From: Pelargonium tetragonum
Lineage: Eukaryota > Streptophyta > Magnoliopsida > Geraniales > Geraniaceae
NCBI GenBank assembly: GCA_036897445.1
Contig: JAYMTL010000009.1
Location: forward strand, 62,001-126,000
Length of the DNA: 64,000 bases
Direction: 5' to 3'
Of this stretch, positions 11,291 through 24,300 are shown piece after piece; the stretch's first letter is position 1, and the number at the start of each line of letters is the position of its first letter. The position numbers were made by a program, and so were the translations under genes. Under the pieces are notes generated by a model. The model did no database searches and was not told where the DNA came from. It saw only the letters and a program-made list of their open reading frames with translations.

Positions 11291-14200
11291 CTTACTTAAA
11301 ACCCCGATATAACTTACGTGAAAAGGGGCATAGCAGCAGCAAAAAAAGGGATTCCTATGCAAAGTAAAGCCTGTTTAAATAACAAATTTTCAATTGCCTA
11401 AGAATGGGTTTTATATCCTTAGATTTGGATCGAAGAAAGGTCCCTACTCTTTAGTCTTTACCTTCTTAATCTTAATTAGGGACGCTCGAGTATTTGTATG
11501 CCTTAATATTATCATTCTCAAAAGCCGAATTTTGAGTACAAACTTGTCTAGAACACGGAGGTATCTTTTAGAGTCGTTTTTTATTTCTTTTCCATATGCT
11601 AAAGCCTTGCCTTTAGAAATTACGCGCTTGAAGTATTCCCTATCTAAATTAACTGGCTAAGAAAAGACTTTATCTTTTAGAGGGGCTCTTGGGAAAACCT
11701 CAGCTACCCTTAATTATATAACCATAGGGTACCCTATAAAAACATAGTTATAAAATAGACTTTATGTCCCTAAGTTTGTGCTTGAAGAAACTTAAATGCA
11801 TTAATCCTTTAAAATCACTCCCACTTATAGGAAGAGCAGATAATTGCTTTTAGCAAGGCTTTTTTTAAGCGTCCGTAGTTTTCATATTTAGAACTTTTCC
11901 TGGCTAAGTCATGCTACTATTCTGCTTTGTTATATTTATTCCCTTGTTATTTGTGTACTGCCGTATTCCTGAATTTGGGACTCGCTTATGTCCCTCCTCA
12001 TCTTTTCAGAATACTATAATCAAAAAAAACACACACACAGGTATACAATATAAGGGGCGGCCCTCAACACCCTATGAAGAGTATTTATAACAGGATTATC
12101 TAATTTTATTAACATATTGAAGAGTTTTATACCTGAGTAGCCTTTGAGTAATACCCGTTCCCAATAGATTACAAGAAGAAAAGAAGTTTTTAGTCTTTAT
12201 ATTACAGTATTCTTCGTTTTTTTTACGGGATATAGCTAGTTCAATCTTGCACTAGAAATTCGAGTTAGAAAACTCCTCTGCTTTCGTGTTCTAATATTAA
12301 TACTTAAAAAAGGGGTATTCTATTAAAATGAATCCATAACATCGGATACGCGTGGGGTCCCTATTTATCCAGGAGCGACCTGCTTCGATTTACCTTGATC
12401 TGGTTAAGACTCAAATTTTGTAGTGATACAAGAACCCGTAAAGAAACTTGTGTCGCCTAGAACCGGGTGTTATAAACAAAGTAATTAAGTCAAGTCTCCC
12501 TTTTGTACTCTAGTATTTTATTTAGTGGGTAAGTTAACATTATTGGATTTAGGTTAAGGGAAATGGAGTGCTTACTACCGTACCTAATTTAGAATATAGA
12601 AGTAGGTTAGGGTTTCGTGACTAAATAAGTGGCTATATCCTTAACAAGAGGAATCTAGAAAAGAGTACAAGTAGGAGGAATTCAGTATTTCAAGATTAAG
12701 ACCTATATTTCTGGTTTAGAAGGTGAAGTGAGCTGAACAGGGAAGCGGGGAAGGGCTTAATGTTAGAAAAAGAAAGATATAGTCTAGAAGAATTTATCTA
12801 CCCCTTGGAATTACAATTGGAGAGCTCTTAGATATTCTAAAAATTAGGTTGTGAGGCCCCTCTAGTATAAGCAGGCACAGACATCAGATTTTTTTAATAA
12901 TCTATATAAAATCTTACCTATATAGGCGGTGTGTTATGGTTTGTTTCTACTACCAAGTTCTTGTAGGTTTCATAAAGAGCTTTCGGGTATAGAATTGTAA
13001 TATTTCCTTTGGTGTAAAAGCTTTTTAAGTCATGCAACTCGCTTGGTAGATGATAAAAGTTCTTTTTTGCAACCCCAGTTTTGGTCAACAAACGCCTATA
13101 CTTTTAGGTGGTACTATAGAGACCCCGTTTTTTTGTCTACTAACATTTAATCTTTTCTATTTATAGGAGTAATTCTCGTGGATTGGACTTCTTTAATTGA
13201 CAAGAAAGTTTTTCCTTGAAAAGTACTGTACTATACTAGAAGTATGAGACTTTTACTACTACAATTTCACTCCGGTTTCCTTGATTACAGTAGTATAGAA
13301 GTAAGGCTTTCATAGCTGACAAGTTAAAGTCAACAAAGTATAAGGGCTTCCTTAAAGAACGTATCGCTTAATGTAAAAACTAAGTAGGAAGAACTTAATT
13401 TAGCAGTATCGTACATACCCTTTTTACCAAGAATTCCTAATACAGGGGCCTGTTGGCCTTACTTAAACTCCAATTTAAAGGAAAGAAAAAAATAGTTAAA
13501 AACAAAATGCTATATACAAGAGAGCCTGAAGAGGATAAATAACGAATGTAGTAGTTGAGAAATGGTAAAAAACTACCCCAAGTTATGTCTAATATACCAT
13601 ATAAAAGTACTCGAAGCTGAAAACTCTTGTTCTACTAACTCTAATTATTTACTTTAACACAGGGTTTTGGATTCCCAGATCCTGATATAGACGACTAAAA
13701 GACTTGTTGTAATGTTCATTTAAGTATAAGTATCCAAAAAGAATAAATGAAGAGTAAACACGGGCATTTTTAGAGTAACTTTATACTAGCTAGGGGCACC
13801 CCTTCCTTATTAGGACTAAGGTCTTCTAAGGATTATCTAGTGCAATAGCTATATAAATTGATCTTGGTTTTTTAAGGGTAATTAATCTCCCGGCATTAAG
13901 ATTCTTAGCTTTTTACTAAATTAATTCTAGGGCAACCCCGTATTAGCTCTTCGAGATATGTTATATACAACAGTACTTTTCAACGAGAAGTTCTTTATTT
14001 ACAATACCTTGCTTAATAGAAACTACTTATAAAAAGTTATTGGCTGCTCCCCTTAATTAAGTATAGGAAAAGACCTCTTTGGGAGTTTTGCAACAATGCA
14101 AGGACTCCCTTTTGTCTTATCTCAAAGATCTAACTATAAAAACCACTCGTCCCGTAAAAGGAGTATCCAGGTGGAGAGTCACGCGTTTAGAGGAGCAATT

Positions 14201-16993
14201 TAAAGCATAAAAATGTTGTCAAGTGCAGTCATATCTGATTCTTTAGAACAGTCTTTTTTTGCTTAGGTTTTCCTTTAGGGCTATTTTGTAAGGCTAAATC
14301 TTGCGGAATCTTTAGACAAAAAAGACTAGTTATTGCTAAGTCAATTTCAGTAAACTGTTTAAAAGCGCTTTTAAACCACCATAAGAAATCGCAGCTTAGA
14401 CCCAGGCTTGTTTACCAAAATGCGAAGACAAGGTTTTCCATTACTTTGTTGAAGTTATAAGAGAGGCGCATCAATCAATATCAGAAGTCTTTTCATTTCT
14501 ATTTATTACGACTTCGTTATCTTAGTCTTTATGCCTTTTGTTAATGTTTTTCTTTTCAAATGCCGCGGCTAGTTTATGTAAATTAGGCGTAATATAATAG
14601 ATACCTAAACCCGGAGTGCTCTTACAAGGATCTCTATAAATAAACTAATAGAGTGGATTTCCTTCACTACAATTTCATTTTTAATTATTGTGCTTAGACA
14701 GCTAGCATGCTTTTGTATGCCGCATTTCCTTACAGAGAGTCCGTAGTAGTATCAAAGATCTATATTTCGCCAATGCTAATGAAGACTTTTTTTCCTGTTA
14801 AAAAATTTTTCTAGATAGGGCAATCCTAGAAGACTGTAATTCAAAATTTTGATTCAACGAGCAACTTTTTAAAATCTTTTTCTTAAAAACACTAAGTAGA
14901 GAAAGCCCGATAAGGTATACCCGAGAATAGACCCCCGTCCCTAGCCACAGCTACGAGAAACTGCTGCAATATCCTGAAATCAAAAGCAAGTTCCTTATAC
15001 TACTCTGTACTTCCTAAGAGAACTCCGCCTAAGAAGGGTAATTCCATAAAGGAGCCTCTACCCTGTCATTTTATTTGCTTCCTACTTTCCTATATGAAAC
15101 TCCATACAGATACGAATAAGTAAACTCTAAGAAAGATTAAAGGCAAGCTTCTACTTTGACTAGAAATATAAACTACGAAAACAATGTAAGAAATATTCTA
15201 AAATTTTTTTGCTTAAGCACTTAGACTTACTGGACCTTTCATTTTGAAGCAGTCAGTTTAATTTATTAGAGTACCCAGGTCAAAGAAAGCCCAATATTCC
15301 TTAACATGGTTTCTACTTGGGCAGTTCTCTTCCTTTAAGGGGCTCCAATCGTCATTCTTAGTATTTATTCTTTCTACCTACTTAAAGCAGCTACAGGGAA
15401 CTCAAAAGGATAGCAAAAACCTTCTAATCTAACCTAAAACTTGAGCTTAACTTATGCCTTTTTGTTAACAAGTTATTTGTTAGTAGGCAATTTTCAAACT
15501 TTGCTGAGAATTTTCCTTCTTGCGAAATAAAAAAACAAATAAAACGGCCCTTTAGAACCTTATATACCGCCGGCGTAATGAGACTCCTTCATTACTTTTT
15601 TAAGAAACTGGACTTGAGGAATAAAAAAACTGATTTAGAAAAAAATATTGATAAGAGTTACTTATATAGAGGGCTCCTTCGACAAGGACTTCACCAAATT
15701 CTCCTGGCTAAGACGGCCCTTATAAAGATTTGTTGCCTCTTTAGCTTTTCCTTAAGCAAAGGCACGCCGAGAAACCCCTAATATAAGAGCAATGAGGTTA
15801 TATACTTAAGATTTTTGCAGACGATCTCCTTTAATTTCTTTAATTTCATTATAATTATATAGGGTATCGGAAATCTTAGTTATTACCCCGATGCAAAGGT
15901 TTTCTGTCGAGAAGTTTTTTTAAGTGAGATTCATGTAGCTTGCCATATCCATATAGTATAAGCAAAGAGTAAGAGCTTTTTTACTGAGTACTTAAAAGAA
16001 GGATATTCCTTAACTTTAGATTAAAAGCCAGTGCCTTCCTTGCACGAATTTCTATTACCCTTTAAAACTTGAAAGTCTTACTTGTTACCTGGAAACTTCT
16101 CGGGAGTGCCGATGTCTCGTATTGTGAACTGGCATTGGGTAATGGGAATCCTATAAAGGGAGAGCTTTTACTAAAATTACTGAGCTTGGATCTCCCTACA
16201 CACTCTTAAATACCTTAAAATCCAGTTTCCTTTTAGCCAAAAAATGAAAGAGACTCACCGGTACAGTAAGCTTTACCACGGGCTGGCAAGGCTCGCCAAT
16301 CGAGGGCTTTATCCCCGAAACTCTATAGAATATAGAAAAGGAGCCTTTTTTTACTAACACTTAAATTACGTTTTAAAGTTTGAGATTAAGCTTGTTATAT
16401 TATGGGATTTAATAAGTCCCCTATAAAGTCTAAAGGAAGCTTCGTGTTTTCCATAACCCAGAGTCCTATAATTAATAAGTTTGGTGTACTCTATCTAACT
16501 AAGGGTTAACTGCTGGTGAGGGAGGAAAACCGCTTAGCAGCTTTATTTGGCAGTAAGTATTATAGTACAATTCCCATGTTCCTTTTGGGTTTTGAAAACT
16601 AATGCAAAATTCTTATTATTAGAAGTTTCGGCTGCTATTTATAAAAACTAGAAAACTCTTCGCTATTTTAGGTCTATTTCTACTGGTTTTTGCTTTACGA
16701 AAGAATTTAAAGGGCACAATAGAGAACTTCCCACCACAATCACTTAGAGAGTCCTTTTTCTTTGGTCGCTTTCTTTTTTCTGCCCTTTTTTTATAATTTA
16801 TAAGGAGGTTGTTGATTTGGGGGATAGTGTGGCTAGTATTGCTCCCTGCTCGGGACTCTAGGGAATAGGCAGCAAAAAGGTAGATTATAGTTGTAAAGGT
16901 TAGTATATTATATTATGAATGATATTTAATTTAGTAGTTTACTTAATTGTTTTTGTTTCTTTTATATAATATTAATACGTTTAAGCTTTAGTT
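11291..16993. other. Non-coding AT-rich stretch, no gene seen
   Basis: No gene is supported. The longest ATG frames (88 codons at 11394-11660; 67 codons at 15578-15781) have no signal peptide, cysteine spacing or domain and are of chance length. A (CA)5 microsatellite at 12030-12039 stands out because CA is otherwise scarce. The interval 12.6-12.8 kb is purine-rich on the plus strand. Confidence 0.5.
12030..12039 (+). repeat. (CA)5 microsatellite
   Basis: Five CA units follow an A8 run. It is short, and notable only because CpA is under-represented in the window as a whole. Confidence 0.7.
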
Positions 16994-17104
16994 TTAGTAG
17001 TTCTTCTTGCTCTGTTTATTACCTGTATTCGTCTTATTATTATTCTTCTTGGTATTAGTAGTAGCTGTTGTATTGACTTTCTTCTTATTGGTATGGATAG
17101 CAGA
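16994..17104 (-). repeat. Asn/Thr/Lys-rich open run, possible relic of a low-complexity protein segment
   Basis: A 36-residue minus-strand run is almost entirely N, T, K and S, for example VNTTATTNTKKNNNK followed by TNTGNKQSKKNY. On the plus strand this appears as a GTTATT/TTCTTCTT-rich, nearly C-free tract from about 16.9 to 17.5 kb. Known proteins with such tracts include linkers and tails of mobile-element proteins and ordinary low-complexity proteins. No domain can be recognised on either side. A plain low-complexity DNA tract is an equally good explanation. Confidence 0.25.
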
Positions 17105-18245
17105 CTAGTTATAGACAGTCTTTTTTATAAGTAGTTAAGATAGTAGAAATTAAAGTAGTAATAGAAGCTGTAGCTATTAGATAGATTCCTGTAGGGAGAC
17201 TTTGGGAAGAGTAATCTCCCCAACGATAGGTTGTAGTTTTTTAAATAGTATTAATTTAGTTCAGTGTAGTTTTATAGTTAATTTCTAGCTTACTTCATTA
17301 GCTTCATTAAAATAGTTTTAGTAGTAAAAGTTCGCAAGGAAGAGAAGCTTTAGAGGGATTCCTGCAGCTAGTTATTGTCTATTCTTTAGTTATTATTTTG
17401 GTATTTAGTAGTCGATATATAGGTATAATGAGTAGTGGTTTTTCTTTCTTTACAATTCTCTCCTTTCGGTAATGAAACGAGTGTAAGGACTTTATAGTAG
17501 GTAATAGTCTATATGTAGCTATGCCGGTATTCCCCTTTCTTTATCTTTCTCTAAAAATGTAAGCAACCCAAGAATTTTGTAGTATAACCTGTGTTAAAAG
17601 GGAAAAAAACCTTCCTTATAAGCACCCCTAGCGACAGATAAAAAGCATTATGGATAGTACCCTTGCATTGTTTGTAAAAACCCTTCTTCCTCGAAACTCT
17701 TTAAGCCTTAAGTTTTATTTATTTAAATTTCCTATAGTTAACCCTATAACTTATCGATCCTGTCTAGTTTATGCCCTATTGATTTACTATAACTTGACTT
17801 TTTATCCTCTTTATATTAGTAACTACATGGAACAAGAGGAATATACTTTTAACAAAAAATATAGGACTAAACTTTGATACAACTAGGAAGAAGTTTGAGG
17901 TTAGTAGTCTGTTGTTTATTCTAAAGTAAACAACAAGAATCGCTTATCTTACTTATCTTATATAGGAATCTGACCTTCTTTTTACAAGTTTCTTTAGGCT
18001 GTGGTGAGTGAACTCTTTTATAGTAGATAACCCCTTTTTGAACTTATGACAAAGAAAAGGACATCAAACCTAGATTCGGGATTCCGCTTTTGTACGCAGG
18101 TTCTAAACCGATTATCCTGGCGAGAATTATCTTCTAAATGACTTATATAGACTTCATTCTCTCCTCCACGAATAGCCTTCCCTTTCCTCTTGCTCCCTAA
18201 AGCTGATGAAAAGTAATTAGCTATCCGCGGCCTACTACTCTTTTT
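17105..18245. other. Non-coding stretch, no gene seen
   Basis: AT-rich, with GT/TA-rich texture in its first 400 bases continuing the tract at 16994-17104. The ATG frame at 17650-17877 (75 codons) has no recognisable feature. Confidence 0.45.
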
Positions 18246-18318
18246 TTCTAAATTCTTTATACGGTAGAGCGCTTGTCAATTGGATCAGATTCTGTCGGTT
18301 CGAATCGGTAAGCGTTAA
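18246..18318 (+). pseudogene. Decayed tRNA-like unit 1
   Basis: Seen: GGTAGAGC at 18263-18270 matches tRNA positions 18-25, and GGTTCGAATC at 18297-18306 matches positions 52-61. They are separated exactly as in a tRNA with a 5-nt variable loop. On this register position 8 is T and position 14 is A, as expected. The 5' D-stem half reads CTTT where GCTC would pair with GAGC. Two of those differences are C-to-T, one of them before A, as RIP would give. The anticodon stem keeps four of five pairs (one wobble), but position 33 is A and the acceptor and T stems do not pair. Four Ts follow at 18321-18324, three bases after the end, as in a Pol III terminator. Inferred: a tRNA pseudogene or the head of a tRNA-derived SINE. 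The parent isotype cannot be named. Confidence 0.5.
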
Positions 18319-18324
18319 CGTTTT
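18319..18324 (+). terminator. Possible Pol III T-run after tRNA-like unit 1
   Basis: TTTT at 18321-18324 begins just after the 3' edge of the tRNA-like unit. Four Ts are common in this AT-rich DNA, so only the position supports it. Confidence 0.25.
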
Positions 18325-19657
18325 AGTAATGTACATAGTCTAAAAGTCTTTACACTGAAAACAAGCCCTCTCCTCCGGTTCCTAGATTCTCTTGTTCCAG
18401 GTCTTGGCTTTTTTCTGTTTCCAGGTTGACTACTTATTTAGAGGAAATTCGATACTAGAGATATCTTGGCAACAATAAGAAATTGGGCCTATAGCATAAT
18501 TAAGAAGAACTTCGTTTATAGAAGGAAAAACCTTGTTTTATTAAGACTTTATAATGTGTTTTAAATAAAAAATCTTGGGTTTTATTCTCATGAGAAGTAA
18601 ATGCTGAGGGTAGAGAACAGAGTATCGTAAATAGGACAAACTTAAAGGGCTCTCCTAACTCCCTATCTCAAGCTGCCGAAACAATCTAGAACGAAGAGAA
18701 TTAGCTTACTAAATAAAGAAAAAACTGTATAGAAGTTCATTAACAAAGGGCTTTTTCAATTTTGTACCGGCTACTAAAAATTTAGTAGCTCCTAACGTAA
18801 GACTAAGAAACGCAAAAGGAAAGTGAGTCCAATACACCCAACAGGGATAACTCCATATAGAAAGTAAAATAACTCGAGGAGGCGGCTCCAAAAAGAAACA
18901 AAATCTAGGATACCTGGCTAAATGAGAGACTTTTGCTCCCATGTAAATCCTAGACTAAAGTAAGTTCTACTTCTATTCAGCGACCCGCATTATCATACTC
19001 ATACAAGTTACTGGGTTACTTGGTTGAATTTAGTATTGTCGAACTTAAGTATGCTATAATAGCCGCTTTTAAGAAAACAAAAAACTTTTAGTTAATATTT
19101 CAAAGTTGCCGAGTATCTAATTCGTCCTGACAAGAGTTCCCAACCCCATTACGTAGTTCCTTTCAAATTAAATCGAAAAAGTCCGTGTCAGGATTAAGAG
19201 CCATAATAAAAGAAAAATCCAGAAAAGGAGGCAAAAATCTTTGACTTAAAAAGACTAATATGAGATTACTTTCTTTTAATTAAGACTCAAAATAAAGGGA
19301 GTTTTCTTGCAGTCTAACCTTGTATTAGATTAACAAGAAAGAAATTTTTATAGAGACACCAAAGCATACTCGTGCCTAAGTGTCCTGGCATATGTATATG
19401 AAAATCCATAAGGAAAAAAATCTTTACTCCAGGGGATTTTAGTTAAGAAGATTTTTTACCCCTTTGTTTAACCCACCCCGAGTATGAAATTAAGTGCAGG
19501 AAAATCCTTGGGAAAATAGCTTTGAAGTTATGGTTTAGTCACCTAAAGCAAGGAAAACGCTAGTTTTATTTTATACCGATTTGTATAGAATAACATTTCA
19601 AGTCTGATATTTCCTTATGTAAACAATTTTTAGGAGCGGCACTCTTTACCAAAAGGG
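18325..19657. other. Non-coding AT-rich stretch, no gene seen
   Basis: No gene is supported. The minus frame at 18709-18942 (77 codons) is hydrophobic but has no domain or convincing signal peptide and is of chance length. The segment 18365-18427 is rich in TTCC and CCAGG words resembling texture at 7.3 and 43.5 kb. Confidence 0.45.
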
Positions 19658-19669
19658 CCCCGCGCGGGG
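19658..19669. repeat. 12-bp all-GC palindrome
   Basis: CCCCGCGCGGGG is a perfect 12-base palindrome overlapping a GGGCCC (19655-19660). It is the most GC-dense spot I noticed and sits in AT-rich flanks. It is one of many short GC palindromes scattered through the window. Function is unknown. Confidence 0.8.
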
Positions 19670-20860
19670 AGGCTTTCAAGTCAATAAAGTAAGTGTAGGT
19701 TTTGCTGGCTGGAAAGATCGGTGCTTTTTGTAAGTTCCTGAGCAGTTTGTAAGGTTAAGGTCTACCTGTATGACCAGGCTCTTTATAATAAATAAAGGAA
19801 TTACTGTATATGCCACGGGATTTTGTACGCGTTAAGCATGAGTTCCGCCTTTATCTAACTCTTTATACCCTGTTACAACAGCTATTTCTTGAGGTTCCCT
19901 TTGACTTGATTAACTTCAGGAAATGGCTTTTGGCAACTAAAGATAAAACTTAAACCGGCGGCTTTAACAAAAGGGACCGCTCTATACCAAGTAAACACCT
20001 AGAGTTCCCTTTAGACTTTTGCACCTTACTCCTTGGGTACGGTCTTCAAAAAAGGGAAAACTCCTTTAATAGTCAATAGGAAGGTAATTAGATCCGTAGT
20101 ATTTAACCTGGATTGCGGCAAAAAGCCTCGCTACTAGACTAGATTAAGACTCTTCTTATGCCCTAAGTACCCTTTGATTATATCGATTATATCCAAAAAA
20201 ACCCTTCCTTATAGGTAGGTGCCGTAGAATTTATGACTTATGCCTTTGTTTATATGCAGTTAGTAAATAGGAGAAGGCTCTACAATCTACTTTCATTGGT
20301 ATTTCCTTAGTTCTGCTCTGAAAGGGCTAAATTAAAGCGGGTTTTCTCTAATTCTTTGTTATCTTAAAAACAAAGTGTAGCAGTTTTCTATTTCTAGTCG
20401 TTAGCAAGAAGACCTAGAAATAATAAGTCATTTAGCTTGTATAGGGCAAAGATAGTATTAAAGTAAGGAGTTTCCAGTAAAGGAAAGTCATTTGTTCCGG
20501 TAGATACACTTATAAAAGCAAAGCCCACAGGGAAGAGAGTTCTTATTTATTAAGTTAAGGAAAGATGAAAAGGTAATGTAATTAAGAGTAAGGCTCAAAA
20601 GAGGGCTCTAGCTCCTAAGTAAAGGGTTGGTTCTTGTTACCGTGTTCCTAGTAAGGTAAGAGAGTCTACTTACTTAATATAAGGAATGGAAATGAATAAA
20701 GTATAGGATAGGCTTTAAGAATGAAAGAAGAAATCCTAAATGATTTAGAGTATTTAATAAAACTTAACAAAGTAGTTTAGAGCAGCAGCTTAATTAATAG
20801 AAAACAAGTATTCTTTAACAATTTCAGGGCAGTTCTTGTTGCTTATGCAGCTATTAAGAA
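19670..20860. other. Non-coding stretch with a purine-rich block
   Basis: No gene is supported. From about 20540 to 20760 the plus strand is rich in A and G. Short plus-strand peptides there are basic (for example IKSKAQKRALAPK), the mirror image of the minus-strand basic blocks elsewhere. It may be another eroded repeat tail in opposite orientation, but the open run is too short to call. Confidence 0.35.
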
Positions 20861-21360
20861 TGAGCAGTCAATCTTATAAATAGTATATACTTTATATAGA
20901 TAAATAATTCAATAAATCTCGTTTGATTAATAGTGCTTATAATTATAATAAATAAGTCAAGTGTTACTAATATTCTTGTTTAAAGTGTTACTTAGTTGCT
21001 CTGCCCTCTTTCAAAGAATGGGATTTGGAAATTAAGTAAATAGGGTATAAAGCAAGAAACGAGTTCCTTTCATTAAGGAGAAATTTCCTAATATTATAAT
21101 TATAGGAATCTTACGGAAGATTGCTTATAAGCTTTATATTATATACTTATTAGTATTTATTTCCAAAAAGCTTTTAAGCTTATTACGATTTTTGGTATAT
21201 TGCTATGAAAACTTTACATATATTATAAAAAAGGGATGATTTTACTTATTTATCTTACGAAAACTTAATAATCAAACAAATAAAAAGAACTTCCTTTTGA
21301 GCTCTATAATAAATTTATTTAAGAAAATTATTATAGTAAGTTTAAGAAATAAGTGCCTAT
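20861..21360. other. Most AT-rich segment noticed
   Basis: Hand counts of two lines (20881 and 20941) give about 18% and 22% GC, against about 35% for the window. The sequence is made of TATA, TTATAAT and AATAAT words, including TTATAATTATAATA near 20938 that recurs near 49110. No reading frame or hairpin of note is present. Confidence 0.6.
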
Positions 21361-24300
21361 AAGTTTTCAGGATTTCCTAACGATAGGAGAGTAGCTACTC
21401 CCCTTTTTAACAGTTAATAGTAGTTGTTCTAACGTCCTAAAAAACCTTTTTATATGCATTTCTTATTCCTTCGGGTCTACTGTATCTACTTGAGAATAAA
21501 ATTCCATGATTATAAACTTAAACTTTATTGTGCTTATAATAAAGAAAAGGCTAGTAAACCAATTCTCTGAGTGTATAATTGGGAACCTGTAGACATCTCA
21601 CAAAAAGTCAAAGACTAATAGATTAGACTCGAGAAGGAAGCTTCATCACCTATCCACTTAAACGATTAGAAAATCCCGCCCTATAATAGAACGAGGAGGA
21701 AAAACTCGAAACATCGGATTTAAACCTTGTGTTATACTAGCTCTACAAAAGTCTCTCTGAAATTATTTCGTCGAAGGTAGATTTTTTTTTAATCTAACTG
21801 CCAACCTATTTTATAACTATGTCTAACCTAAATATAGATCATTTCAAAGTTACTGAAAATTGTGTACTTAGAGAAAGCTAGCGCACGAGGAACCCTCCGT
21901 AAGTTTAGTCTTTCATTAGTCAAGCCTATGTATCAGAGCATCCGTTCGAACCTTTGGTATACCAGCAAAACAACTTAACTCTCCCTTTTAATAAATGACG
22001 TATACAGGAAAGAGAAATTCTCTATTAAAAGCATATATCAGTTTGGCTAACCAGAGCAAAACCTAGGCTTAAAGTTTACTCTTATTTTTCTTAGTCCTTA
22101 TTTCCTCGTTAATAGTTGGGGATAAGAAAATCGCGGTTAAAACTGGACGCGGGTCTTCTCCGGAATTTTATAGTGTACATAGTTGTTGTGTAATGTACGA
22201 AAGCTAATAAAGAGTGATTTTTGTATCTTACCTAACCCATTCTCTAGGAGAGGAGTTGAATCTTGAAAAAGTATCCGCGAAAACCTATTATGAGGTACCC
22301 ATTTAATTCAAAAAAATCGAACAATGAGAATCCTTCATTTTAAGTGAAAAAGAAGTTCTAGTCTACAATCTAAAATAGTTAATAAAGAGTAGAAAATTTT
22401 ACGAAGATCAAGGTATCTTTTCATTTAAGTAAGGCTTTTAAGCTCCTCAAGATCGCGAATTTTCTATAACCAAATAGTCTAGGGTTTCCTAAGTTTCTTT
22501 TTTGAATTTATGCTTTTTTAAAAAGTCTCGGGGAGATTTGGGGAAGTGGATTTCTTAGTCTTATCTTATATAAGTGAGGAGGTTTGAACTACAGAGGTAT
22601 TCTACACTCTTTAAAGAGATCTTGAAAAGTCTAAATAGCCAAAGGGTAATTTGTTTCCGGTCTAACTAGAACTAAAGGAATTCAGAGAGATTTATCTATA
22701 ACTAAAAGCTCTTTTGCAGACGATTCAATTCTAAAAGAAAGAAAAAAGAAGGGGCTTTAAAAGCTTAAAATATACGCCTTAAGAGACCTACTAGCCAGGG
22801 TTTTTCACTATTCTAGATAATAAAAGTTCTGGATTATCCCGGGTTAGTCCTCAAGCTTGTATTTGCGAGTCATTTTTGTTGGAAAGTATTCCGTGTATAA
22901 AAACACGAAAATGAATAGGGTATAGGGGATTAAAAGGGGTATTAATTTAAAGTTTATTCCTGTTCTATCTATGTACTAGAATGCTTTACCTCTACTACGC
23001 TGCAGAAGAGAGTAACTTATCCTTGTATTGTACAATTAGAGCACAAAACTCCCAGTGTCAGTAACAGCGGATTGCTGGAAGGGATATACCTCTCTTAAAC
23101 TGCTTATACTATTTAAACTATCTAGAATTATCTATCACAAAAAAAACTACCTTGAAACTATAAAAAGAGTTTACTTAGATTACTAATACAAGATCTCTAT
23201 AATATTCGTATTGTAATTACTTACCTCTACTCTAACTCTAGATAAGGAATAGGGCGGGAGCTCCGAAAAGTTAAGTGTAGTAGACTGCAAGAATATGCTA
23301 GCTGCGTAGAACCCTAACAAGAGGAGTACAGCTCCTAAGAAGACTTTAAGGTCCAAGGAGTCCTTTAAATACCGAGCAAGTAAAAGGTAATAAGCGGTTT
23401 GTTAAAGGTATGAAAGTAAAAAGTAGGTCAACAAAAGGAAGCTTGTAGGTCTAGAGAGTTTCCGTGTTTATCTAGAATATTATAATAGATTAAAACTCCC
23501 TTTACTACGTACCTGTCGGTAAGAATTACTGTTTCTCTGTACTCAAATTCTCTTTTTATATGATAAAAACAAAAGTAGGAGGGTTACACCTTATTAAGTA
23601 AGACTAAAACAAAGTAAATATCAACTTGATAAGTCCTGGGTATTTGGGGAATAGTTACCTTACAAGCACTAATGCAGATAAGCGCTGTTCTAGTTAATAA
23701 ATAAGGGATTGTTCTGTTTAAGTGGATTTCCCCTTGTCCCATAAACCATTTTCAGGTTCTCTTCATTCAACAGGTTGTGGCTATTCGAAATTACTAAGTG
23801 AGAAATTCCCTGTTGTCGGTTTTGAAAGTTTAAAGTGAAAAATTCCGTTTTGGCTCAGTTGTTTCCTTAGAGTCCTGTTTAGAATCCCCTTTTAGTAAAA
23901 TGTATATGGGATGATCCAGGGGACCTTTCAAGAGTTTCACTTCTTCGGATCTAGATAGATTCTGGTTCTGTACAGGCGAGGAATGGGTTTTATTTAAAAT
24001 ACAAAAGTAAAAAGGGGATTGCGGTTTTCTAAAAGTTTTTCGGGAATTATTAAAAAAGGGTTTGATTCATGTGCTGTTTTGTATATTTTATAAGGAATAC
24101 TTATTTAAAAAATCTAGAAGGAAGTAAGTCTACTGAAAAGCAAGAACTCCTAACAAGAATAACCGAATTCTTAAGGAAGGCTTAACAAAAGGAAGGGTTT
24201 TCTTGATGGTAGGTTTCTAAAAACATAATGCTAAAAGACTCCGGGGGCCCCAGGTAAAAATAGACAAAGCTGCTCTCTGGGTAGGCTAACTCCTTTTTTA

